From an uncultured Clostridia bacterium (GTDB lineage Bacteria; Bacillota; Clostridia; UBA1381), in contig CAKSRS010000020.1 in the NCBI GenBank assembly GCA_934487205.1, forward strand, positions 1 to 37,955: 37,955 nt of DNA. Direction: 5' to 3'. The notes beneath the pieces were generated by a model. The model was not told where the DNA came from. It saw only the letters and a program-made list of their open reading frames with translations, and made no database searches. This document shows, one piece after another, positions 7,876 to 15,481 of this stretch. The position numbers and the translations under genes were made by a program. Positions within the stretch are counted from its first letter, which is position 1, and every line of letters begins with the position of its first letter.

Positions 7876-8620
7876 GTTTTATAGTCCCCTCTGTTTCATC
7901 TTCCATTATTGTTTCGATTAATGAAAGCGCAAAAAGCCAATTCATATCCCGCGTCGGGTGATTGATACCGTTTGCAAGCAAATGTGTCGTCCGGACGCCG
8001 CAGCTTTGCATCATCTTCCACTTTTTATAGCAGTCGCATATCACAACACCGTACTTTTTGCAGACAGCTCTTGCCGTTTCCATATACAAATCCATTACGC
8101 CGTCATTCTGTATTTCCGCGGTATCGGCAGCAAGTTTTTTAAGTTCTGCGTCCGTCATGCGGCAGCTCACCTCGGTATTAATCATATTCGGTGTCATAAA
8201 TATAACATCAATATCACGATTTTTGAGTTCCGTGAAAATGTTGTCCAATGCGTTTTCGTACTCGCCCACCCTGTCCGCGCCGAGTGCTGCGTCGTTGAGT
8301 CCGAAACAAACCGTGACAAGGTCGGGATTTGCCCGCAAAACATCGCGTTCCAGTCTTTCATACCCCTGCCCGGCATATCCCCCGCTTATACCGGCGTTAA
8401 TTATATTAACCGGCACCGACGGATACAAAACGGAAAGAATTTTTGCAAAATAATTATGATATGCGCAATTTTTATCAAAGACCGGCTCAATGGTGCCGGC
8501 GCTGTTCCGATAAATCTCAAAACAGCCCTGCGTTACGCTGTCGCCAAAAAACGCCGCCACAGGCGCGCGTTTATTTTCATTATCCGCTTGCTTTTCTTTT
8601 ATCTTTTCAATAAATTTCAT
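7865..8620 (-). CDS. SGNH/GDSL hydrolase, probable carbohydrate esterase
   Basis: 251 residues, no signal peptide. Block I is FFGDSVTQG with Ser28 as nucleophile, block II is NAGISGG, block III is CFGLNDAA (Asn109), and block V is ANGINHPTRDMNW with His221. In place of the usual Asp shortly before His there is Asn, a form seen in some SGNH branches that have NxxNHP. Such enzymes deacylate sugars, for example acetylated plant polysaccharide fragments, and the cytoplasmic location suggests action on imported oligosaccharides. The ribosome site GAACGGAG lies 8 bases before the ATG. The gene sits between the isomerase (29-base gap) and the alpha-galactosidase (11-base overlap). Confidence 0.8.
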   Translation of the reverse strand: MKFIEKIKEKQADNENKRAPVAAFFGDSVTQGCFEIYRNSAGTIEPVFDKNCAYHNYFAKILSVLYPSVPVNIINAGISGGYAGQGYERLERDVLRANPDLVTVCFGLNDAALGADRVGEYENALDNIFTELKNRDIDVIFMTPNMINTEVSCRMTDAELKKLAADTAEIQNDGVMDLYMETARAVCKKYGVVICDCYKKWKMMQSCGVRTTHLLANGINHPTRDMNWLFALSLIETIMEDETEGTIKHEV

Positions 8621-8649
8621 ATTAATCTCCGTTCAGCCGCACCGCATAT

Positions 8650-9222
8650 TTACTCCGGTTTTGTTTCCAATTTTAAAGGATAGTCACCCAAATGCTCTGT
8701 TTTATAGCCGTTTTTCTTATATGTTTCATAATCAAATGCTTCCAACTCGTCAATGGCAAGCTTATGGAACTCATAAAAATTATGCCACCATTCATACCCG
8801 CTGCCGAGCTGAGCACCAAGGTATGCATCTGCTATATCGCACCCCATTTGCGGCGCAACATAAAACGCACCCATCGCAAGAACATTAACCCCGTTACCTG
8901 TAATTGCACGGAGTGCTGCCGGTACGCTTTCTACAACGCCCGCATGAACATGCGGACATTTACTTGCCGCAATGTGTATTCCCATTCCCGTTCCGCAGAA
9001 AAGTAATGCCCTTTCAAATTCGCCTTCGGCAATCATCGCTCCCGCTCTCAATCCTATTCTATGGAACATAAGTTCGGTATCCCCGGAATCCGAGTCCGCC
9101 TTTACGCCGATATCCGTAATTGTCCACCCTTTATCTCTCAAATGGGCACAAACTGCCTCTTTAAGCGGATATCCCGCAAAATCCGCACCTACCAAAATCT
9201 GTTTATCACTTATTTTTTTCAT
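8650..9222 (-). CDS. RpiB/LacA/LacB-family isomerase with altered active site
   Basis: 190 residues, about 40 longer than ordinary RpiB. The fold is clear from GADFAGYPLK at 12-21, LFCGTGMGIHIAASK at 74-88 (Cys76 in the anion-hole loop) and NVLAMGAFYVAPQ at 113. The family interconverts aldose and ketose phosphates. Key residues differ: the phosphate-binding His of the DHAG motif is Phe15, and the ring-opening His of the QHNDTNVLA motif is replaced (Gly109, with Gly111 for Asp). Cys76 and Asp14 remain. A tail of about 40 residues (EWWHNFYEF onward) is added. The start is fixed by AAAGGAG and overlaps the rhamnosidase gene by 17 bases. Isomerisation of an unusual or unphosphorylated sugar is plausible; the substrate is not known. 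Confidence 0.8.
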   Translation of the reverse strand: MKKISDKQILVGADFAGYPLKEAVCAHLRDKGWTITDIGVKADSDSGDTELMFHRIGLRAGAMIAEGEFERALLFCGTGMGIHIAASKCPHVHAGVVESVPAALRAITGNGVNVLAMGAFYVAPQMGCDIADAYLGAQLGSGYEWWHNFYEFHKLAIDELEAFDYETYKKNGYKTEHLGDYPLKLETKPE

Positions 9223-11431
9223 TTAAATTTCTCCTTTCGATTAATATGTCATCGCCTGTTTTTTCTATCATGTAAACGGTATTCTTCGCCGTATAACTTC
9301 CTTTATACCGATAAAATCCCTCGCTTGCGCATTTTTCGGGTTCGGCGCACCCGCTGATTTGTTCGGCGCTTATGCCCATTATGTATCTGAAATATATGTA
9401 CACCGGTATTCCCGACCAACCGTGACACAAACTTCCCGCGCGGTCAAAATCCGCCTCGCCCGACTCCGTTTCCCAAAACGAGGTTGCACCGTCATAAAGC
9501 ATTCTGCCCCATTTTTCGGCAATTTCATCGAGAACATATTGCTCATACTCCCTGCCGAATGACATAAGGACATCATATTTATAGATGCTGTAGCTGAGCG
9601 TAATACGGCTGTCAAGCAATACCTTTTTGCGGTAAAGCGCGTCCGTAATCTCACGTTTATTTTCCGCAATCCCCGAATACATTGCCATAATTTGCATTAG
9701 TTCGCCGTAATGTTCCTTTTTCCCGCTGTAAATATACGACGCATATATTCCGCGTTCTTCGTTCCAAAACACCGAATTAACGGTGTTTTTTATTTTTTCG
9801 GCAATTGGGTTGTATTTTTCGCAAAACCGCCGTTTTCCGCAGGCTTTCGCAAGCTTTATCGTACTCGTCAGCGCAATATATAAAAACACCATATACATTC
9901 CGTCGGAAAAATCGGTCTCGTTATGCAGCTCCCTATATTTGTCATAACCGTTATAGCCGTCCGACCATTCGTAAAAATGCCAGTATTTTTCTCCGATCGG
10001 ATATCGGAAATCCCCATCGGCGCAATACTTTTCTATCATATTCTCCATCTTGTCCCAGATTTCGTTCAGAAAATCCCTGTCACCGCTGTATTCAATATAT
10101 TCTTTAACTTCCAAAAACCACAGCATCGTAAAGGACGGAATTACAAGTTCCAAATCGGTAGGGGCGCATATACGCTGAAATCCCTTGCCGTCCGTTTCAT
10201 GCGCGAGCAGCCTGATTGATTCCCGCGCCGCATCAAATTCACCGAAAGCATAGTAACCGCACAATATCTGATTTCTTGAATCCGACGCATACAGCGCCTG
10301 TTCCCGCCACGGACAATCCTCATAATGTTCATGAATACAGTTTTTTAATGTATCCGCACAAACATCATATATTTTATTATGCAGATTATCGTTGCACCAA
10401 AAAGCCCCCGCCCGTTTTAACGGATATTCCGCCGGAAGAATACCGACGTAATGAATTTTTAAATCGGTAATGCCGTAAAAGTGAATTTGTATATACCGTC
10501 CCGCAATCCGCCGGAAGTAATGCGTGAATACCTTTCTGCCCGGTGATACAGTATATTCGTCCGCAAAATTGCGTGCATCAATTTTCGTGCGCACACGTAA
10601 ATCTTTGACGTGTTCGCCATACCCGATACATGCCGTGCCCGTTCCCGTTGTTTCCAGTTCCATTTGAAAAAATCCGCATGTTTCCTTTCCCAAATCCACA
10701 ACAATCCACACGCCGTCATCTCTGCAAGCCTTCAGCGAAACCGCCGGCGTCATAGTTTTACTGCCCGAAAACATTTCCTCAAACACGGAATATGAAAGAT
10801 AATCTTTTTGTATCTGCACCGCGGGCACATCTGCTTTTTCCTTTCGGATAAAATACCCTTGTGCCGCAATCTCCGCTTTGCATCTTTCGCCGATATTAAG
10901 TTTCGGAAGGGGACGCGGACTGAGTTTTACCGCTTTGTTCACGGCTGCGGATTTTTTTAAATCCGCGCCAATATATTCTTCATATAAGGAAGAATATTTA
11001 TACCCGTATCCGAGCTGCTGCGTAGTTTTATACATCTCTCCGCTTGCATATGTGCGCGATATTGCCGACATGATATTTTCATCGCTCAGAATAACTTTAT
11101 CCTCAAAACCCAGCGCAAAACACACGCCGCTTTTATCCGCATAATACTGCATACTTGTTTCTCCCTGATGGTACGCGGTGATAAGCACCCTGTTTTTCCC
11201 GCTTTTCATTTTAAAGGAATATGTATCAAAATGTCTGTTATCGGGATAATCATCATATTGCCCGCACCCGATAAACCGACCGTTCAGCCATACCGCATAC
11301 TCACTTTCCGCGCAAATTTGCAAAACGGCGGTGCCGCCGTCTTTTGACGCGCTGACATCGCACACAAAATCGGCATACTGATTTTTTTCCTCTGCAGCGT
11401 CCGCCCAAATCCATTTTGCGTCATTAATCAT
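9206..11431 (-). CDS. GH78-type alpha-L-rhamnosidase
   Basis: 741 residues from the ATG that shares an ATGA overlap with the MFS gene; a longer upstream frame exists but only reads over that gene. N-terminal beta-sandwich modules (1-340) precede an (alpha/alpha)6 barrel. The motif EDCPWREQALYASD places Asp372, Glu377 and Asp384 with the same spacing as the catalytic acidic residues of Bacillus GH78, and SFWETESGEADF supplies the later Glu. CHGWSGIPVYIYFRYIMGI near the end is a typical GH78 ending. No signal peptide is seen, so it acts on imported oligosaccharides, releasing L-rhamnose by inversion. Related families such as GH106 have other motifs; other GH78-like specificities cannot be excluded. 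Confidence 0.85.
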   Translation of the reverse strand: MINDAKWIWADAAEEKNQYADFVCDVSASKDGGTAVLQICAESEYAVWLNGRFIGCGQYDDYPDNRHFDTYSFKMKSGKNRVLITAYHQGETSMQYYADKSGVCFALGFEDKVILSDENIMSAISRTYASGEMYKTTQQLGYGYKYSSLYEEYIGADLKKSAAVNKAVKLSPRPLPKLNIGERCKAEIAAQGYFIRKEKADVPAVQIQKDYLSYSVFEEMFSGSKTMTPAVSLKACRDDGVWIVVDLGKETCGFFQMELETTGTGTACIGYGEHVKDLRVRTKIDARNFADEYTVSPGRKVFTHYFRRIAGRYIQIHFYGITDLKIHYVGILPAEYPLKRAGAFWCNDNLHNKIYDVCADTLKNCIHEHYEDCPWREQALYASDSRNQILCGYYAFGEFDAARESIRLLAHETDGKGFQRICAPTDLELVIPSFTMLWFLEVKEYIEYSGDRDFLNEIWDKMENMIEKYCADGDFRYPIGEKYWHFYEWSDGYNGYDKYRELHNETDFSDGMYMVFLYIALTSTIKLAKACGKRRFCEKYNPIAEKIKNTVNSVFWNEERGIYASYIYSGKKEHYGELMQIMAMYSGIAENKREITDALYRKKVLLDSRITLSYSIYKYDVLMSFGREYEQYVLDEIAEKWGRMLYDGATSFWETESGEADFDRAGSLCHGWSGIPVYIYFRYIMGISAEQISGCAEPEKCASEGFYRYKGSYTAKNTVYMIEKTGDDILIERRNLNEKNK

Positions 11432-12618
11432 ACCTTTTTCACCTTCTTCATACATAAAAAATACGCCCCGCCCGACAGTAGCTGCATTACGCCGATAATT
11501 GCAAATGCCGGCGTTCCGCCGAAAATTTCCAGCATGGGAATACACATAATCCCCGACAGCGCGCTGCCCAATGTATTCAGCATCATGCGCCACGCCGTAT
11601 ATTGCCCGATAATTTTGTAGTCAACAATTTTCGTCACCGCAACCGGGACGGAATAATTTATCAGATTAAGAATAAAATATCCTATTCCGTACATGGTAAG
11701 AAAATTTGCCGTGCTTTTCCCCGCCAAAATCAGCGGCATAATAATACAAATTCCCATACTGCTTACAAAAATAATCCATCTGTCGATATTGTGCCTTGCC
11801 ATCAGCGAATATGCCGCGCACCCGATTATCATTGTCACATTTGTTATAATCAGCAGATATCCCGAAGATACCGTATCGAGCACCACGTAATGATACCCGA
11901 CCGTTACCATAAGGTTAAATATGCCGATTACAAATCCGCGCAGCAAATTCGGAACAAAAAGTATCAAAAAGGGTCTGTACGCAAACAGATTGATTTTTTC
12001 CCTTTCATCATTGCATGTATTTCCGAATCCGTTGTCACGGTAACTCAGGGTAATCGCCACCGCCGCAAGCAGTGCCGCAATCCCCGACAGCAAAAAAGCG
12101 CTCATAACGTTAAAGTATGAATATTTGTTCAAAAAAACCGTAAGAACCGTCGAAAATAATATTCCGATTATACCCGTGACTATTCCGGTTATACCCATAA
12201 CTATCCCGTATCTGTTCATCTTCATGATATGATACGGAATTTTGTAACAAACTACATTATAAATACCCGCGCCGATATTTGTAAATATCCCCACCGCAAA
12301 CACAAGATAGTATTTCGCGGTTATCGTGATATTATTAATATAACACAGCGCAAGCAGTGCCGCCAATATTGCTGTTTGCATTATCTGCACAATGGCGGTT
12401 GCCAAAATTATATTCTTCAGATTTTCAAGTCTGCGTGAACATAAAATCATAACCGCCATCTGCATCACCTGCATAAATGAGGTGTAGAACGATACCGCCC
12501 CGGCGTCAATTCCCGATTCGAGCAAAAATGTCTGCAATACTGTTCCGCTTATCATAAGCGCAGCCATGCTGTAAAGTCCCTGCTGTATGTAATATTTTGT
12601 CTCATTATTAAATCTCAT
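11428..12618 (-). CDS. MFS transporter, 12 membrane segments
   Basis: 396 residues made almost entirely of hydrophobic helices, about twelve, with basic loops typical of the major facilitator superfamily (for example CSRRLENLKN between early helices and YKIPYHIMKMNRYGI in the middle). AAGAGG eight bases upstream selects the ATG at 12618 over an upstream in-frame start. It follows the reductase by 11 bases and overlaps the rhamnosidase by 4, so it belongs to the operon. It may import a di- or oligosaccharide or export a product; having both ABC and MFS transporters in one locus hints at two different ligands. The specificity cannot be read from sequence. Confidence 0.75.
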   Translation of the reverse strand: MRFNNETKYYIQQGLYSMAALMISGTVLQTFLLESGIDAGAVSFYTSFMQVMQMAVMILCSRRLENLKNIILATAIVQIMQTAILAALLALCYINNITITAKYYLVFAVGIFTNIGAGIYNVVCYKIPYHIMKMNRYGIVMGITGIVTGIIGILFSTVLTVFLNKYSYFNVMSAFLLSGIAALLAAVAITLSYRDNGFGNTCNDEREKINLFAYRPFLILFVPNLLRGFVIGIFNLMVTVGYHYVVLDTVSSGYLLIITNVTMIIGCAAYSLMARHNIDRWIIFVSSMGICIIMPLILAGKSTANFLTMYGIGYFILNLINYSVPVAVTKIVDYKIIGQYTAWRMMLNTLGSALSGIMCIPMLEIFGGTPAFAIIGVMQLLSGGAYFLCMKKVKKV

Positions 12619-12629
12619 TTTTATTCCTC

Positions 12630-13595
12630 TTAAGACGCGGCGGTACGTTTTAAAAGACGGCACACTTCATCTTCTTTCAAATTCACTTCCGTCCCCTTTA
12701 CCGATGTTTTTAATTGCTCTGTGCTCATGCACCCCAAAATAGGGATTGTCCGAAAATGCGGATTGGAGCACAGCGCAGCCACAAGAATACCGGCAGCGGA
12801 ACAGTCATACTTTCGGCAAAGCCGCATAACCTCGTCAAACCGGGCAAGATTATCCGCGCTGTCATATTTTTTATTCGCCTTCGGCAGTCCGTGTTCGTCC
12901 AAATTAAAAAAATATCCGCCGGACTGTGCCGAACATGAAAATAAATTAATATCATTCCTGCGGTAAAATTCGTATGCATCACTATCCATAAACTCCGTCG
13001 TGGGGTCAAAAGTCCCGGGATTCGGTTCGGCAATACCAAACTCTATTTGACTGTAAAAAATATCCGCCAAATTGTTTTCGCGGCAGTATTTCCGTGCCTC
13101 CGCTATTCTCAAAGGGCTCCAATTGGATAAACCGACATTTCTTGCCTTTCCCGCACGCACCAGTTTATTTAGCGTCTCCATTATCTCGCCTATGGGTTTC
13201 GACTTATCATCTCGGTGCAAAAAATAAATATCAATGTAGTCGGTCTGTAAATTTTTCAGACTGCTGTCTATATCTTCAAAGATTTCCTTTTCCGACAGCC
13301 GCGAAATATTCATTGTATCAAGTTTCGGGTGACCGCCTTTGGTGGAAATAACCATGCTGTGACGGTTCTTTTTGTCCTTTATCCATCTGCCGATAACTTT
13401 TTCGCTGCTGCTCTTTTCTCCCGGTTCCCAATCGGCATAAATGAGCGCCGTATCGACAATATTTCCGCCGCACTCGAAAAACTCATCAAGCACGGCGCGG
13501 CATTCCTCCTCCGGCAGAACGGTCCCAAACGGCGCTGTTCCGAGCGCCGCCCTGCCGACCTCTGCTTCCAAACCTTTTAATTTTATCTGATTCAT
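12630..13595 (-). CDS. Aldo/keto reductase
   Basis: 321 residues, (beta/alpha)8 barrel of the AKR superfamily. The catalytic tetrad is visible: Asp48 and Tyr53 in VDTALIYADW, Lys86 in STKGGHP and His127 in FLHRDD. RNVGLSNWSPLRI at about 160 and the C-terminal IPILGC region are standard NADP-binding parts. The family reduces sugar aldehydes and ketones or runs the reverse oxidation with NADP(H). CAGAGGAAAA precedes the ATG. Between the beta-propeller protein (15-base gap) and the MFS gene, it most likely interconverts a released sugar or its lactone. Some operon AKRs of this type resemble L-fucose or galactose dehydrogenases; I cannot assign one. Confidence 0.85.
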   Translation of the reverse strand: MNQIKLKGLEAEVGRAALGTAPFGTVLPEEECRAVLDEFFECGGNIVDTALIYADWEPGEKSSSEKVIGRWIKDKKNRHSMVISTKGGHPKLDTMNISRLSEKEIFEDIDSSLKNLQTDYIDIYFLHRDDKSKPIGEIMETLNKLVRAGKARNVGLSNWSPLRIAEARKYCRENNLADIFYSQIEFGIAEPNPGTFDPTTEFMDSDAYEFYRRNDINLFSCSAQSGGYFFNLDEHGLPKANKKYDSADNLARFDEVMRLCRKYDCSAAGILVAALCSNPHFRTIPILGCMSTEQLKTSVKGTEVNLKEDEVCRLLKRTAAS

Positions 13596-13610
13596 ATATT
13601 TTCCTCTGTT

Positions 13611-15053
13611 TTACTCAAATTTGAAGGAATATAAGTCGCAGTCCTTTAACTCGAAACGTATTCTGACCATTTTACCCGAAATACTTTCAAGCGGTTTTTC
13701 AAAATCGACATTTCTGTCAAGACTGTCGCCAAAAAGTATTCCGCTGTCATATCCTTCTATCGGTTTTCCGTCCTCATCGCAAAGCAGAATCCTTATGCTG
13801 CCAATTGCCGATGTGGCAAAATTGATGCTCATGCTATTCCCCGTAAACGCAATCGGTACGGTCGTGACCGCTCCTCCGCCGAAATTTCCGTACCATGAGA
13901 AAAATCCGTCAAGACGAACCGTGTATCTTATAAATTTTGTGCACTCGTTTCTGTATCCGCTGCCTGCAAAAAATGACAGTTCGTGTGCACCGCTGCAATC
14001 ATCGGCACAAGTTTCAATAATGCCGTGAGACGGATAGCAGTCGCCGTATACCCAATTGTATTTATCCTCCAAACCCGGCGTCATAAAAGCATCATCGGTT
14101 CGGCTAAAATGAAATCCGTCGCGTGATGTCATTAATACGCAATCGGTGACAGCGGTTCCCTCCCGATGTCCGTCTTTGATAAGCTTTGTCCTTTCGCCGC
14201 CCCAATCCGGCAGATATTTGAAATTTACGGCGTCCCTCGCCCTGTCGGCATACCTCGTCGGCATGCCGAGATATATGTCCGAGCGCGGATACTTTATAAT
14301 TTGATTTGTGTACATCTGCAAATCAGCTGTTCCTTCGTCATACTCTATTTTTTTCGGCTCACTCCAATTCACAAAATCTTTTGACGTCGTAAGGCGAATA
14401 TCGCGGATTGCTTTTTCCATCGCAGTATTGGGATCATATTTACTCGTCTCGCCGTTTTCATCATGAAAATCTCTGATATACATGCGATATGTTTTTTCCT
14501 TTTTGTCCCACAAAACTACATTGAGAGTATCAAATATCCCACGTATAGGCAATATACACACAAACGTAAAATTAATTCCGTCGGGACTTTTATAATACCC
14601 CAGTTCCGTTTTGGAAAAATCGTCTGGCATAATAAGTGACAGCGCTTTGAATTTTTCGTCATCGGGACAGTCCGGGTTTGTATCATAATGTACCGAAAAA
14701 TTGTCCACAAATCTGTCCTCTCTGAAAAACACATTGTTTTTCAGCGTCCCGCCTGTTTCGAATTTGCACAATTCCGGTCTGGTAAATGTTTTCCCGTCCC
14801 TGCTTTCCGCCATACAAAAACTTTCGTCCTTTAAGTCCTGCCGCCCGCTTGCACGGTAGTAAAGCCTGTATGTATCGCCGACTTTCATGACTGCGGGATA
14901 ACCGCACGTGCAGCCTTCCCACGGTGCATTACATTCCAGCGCCAAATTCTTTTTTTTCGGTTTGTGCAGTTTTAACGTGATGTTTTCGATTTTGTCTGCC
15001 AAATACCAGTCCCAGCATACCTCACGTTTTGATTCAATGTTTATAGTTTTCAT
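13611..15053 (-). CDS. GH43/GH32-like five-bladed beta-propeller protein
   Basis: 480 residues, no signal peptide. The order of segments fits a GH43/GH32-type propeller: WEGCTCGYPAVMKVGDTYRLYYRASG near 45, ESRDGKTF (blade strand), YKSPDGINFTF, and TSRDGFHFSRTDDAF near 320, each a W/F-containing blade repeat. The N-terminal YLADKIENITLKLHKP is common in putative glycosidases of this type found next to DUF4091 and GH78 genes. Catalytic Asp and Glu could not be assigned firmly. The start follows GGAACGGAG; an upstream extension lacks a ribosome site. It is the first gene after the 114-bp repeat array. It may be a beta-glycosidase, a phosphorylase-like GH130 relative, or a non-catalytic binding protein. 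Confidence 0.65.
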   Translation of the reverse strand: MKTINIESKREVCWDWYLADKIENITLKLHKPKKKNLALECNAPWEGCTCGYPAVMKVGDTYRLYYRASGRQDLKDESFCMAESRDGKTFTRPELCKFETGGTLKNNVFFREDRFVDNFSVHYDTNPDCPDDEKFKALSLIMPDDFSKTELGYYKSPDGINFTFVCILPIRGIFDTLNVVLWDKKEKTYRMYIRDFHDENGETSKYDPNTAMEKAIRDIRLTTSKDFVNWSEPKKIEYDEGTADLQMYTNQIIKYPRSDIYLGMPTRYADRARDAVNFKYLPDWGGERTKLIKDGHREGTAVTDCVLMTSRDGFHFSRTDDAFMTPGLEDKYNWVYGDCYPSHGIIETCADDCSGAHELSFFAGSGYRNECTKFIRYTVRLDGFFSWYGNFGGGAVTTVPIAFTGNSMSINFATSAIGSIRILLCDEDGKPIEGYDSGILFGDSLDRNVDFEKPLESISGKMVRIRFELKDCDLYSFKFE

Positions 15054-15104
15054 AAAAATTCTCCGTTCCGCCGTCAGTATGACAGCATAAATCATTAAAC
15101 AGAA

Positions 15105-15480
15105 TATGCGCCGCGTATTTTCCGCGCCGGCATACCCTTTTCAACACGGAAAAGACGCAAGCAGATTGCCCTCTTGACAGGTGACGGCATATGCTTATAC
15201 TCCGAGCCTTGAAAGAAGGTGTGCCATGCCGAGTATTTTCCGCAATGCACCATTTCAACACGGAAAAGACGCAAGCAGATTGCCTTCTTGACAAGCGACG
15301 GCGTATGCTTATACTCCGAGCCTTGAAAGAAGGTGTGCCATGCCGAGTATTTTCCGCAATGCACCATTTCAACACGGAAAAGACGCAAGCAGATTGCCTT
15401 CTTGACAAGCGACGGCGTATGCTTATACTCCGAGCTTGGAAAGAAGATGAGATGCGCCGCGTATTTTCCGCGTTGACTTT
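15105..15480. repeat. Three tandem 114-bp repeats in the operon spacer
   Basis: The element has an exact period of 114 bases: the TCAACACGGA landmark recurs at 15141, 15255 and 15369. The two inner copies are nearly identical. A shared 20-base segment (ATGCGCCGCG followed by TATTTTCCGC) occurs at both outer edges (15105 and 15452), while inner junctions carry a variant. Read on the minus strand (the transcript), a unit can form GGAAAA/TTTTCC as a closing stem around two arms: ATACTC/GAGTAT with a CCTT-CTTTC-AAGG tip, and AAGCA/TGCTT with GCC/GGC. This is a three-way-junction layout. The spacer between the SLH gene and the propeller gene (428 bases) is filled by it. Frames stay open because 114 is divisible by 3, but there is no ribosome site. 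Confidence 0.9.
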
Positions 15481-15481
15481 A

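Noticed and set aside
11432..11593. N-terminal extension of the rhamnosidase
   Set aside because: It reads out of frame over the MFS gene; the ATGA overlap and ribosome site support the start at 11431.
15105..15480. CRISPR array
   Set aside because: Repeats are 114 bp, directly abutting and nearly identical throughout, with no unique spacers and no cas genes.
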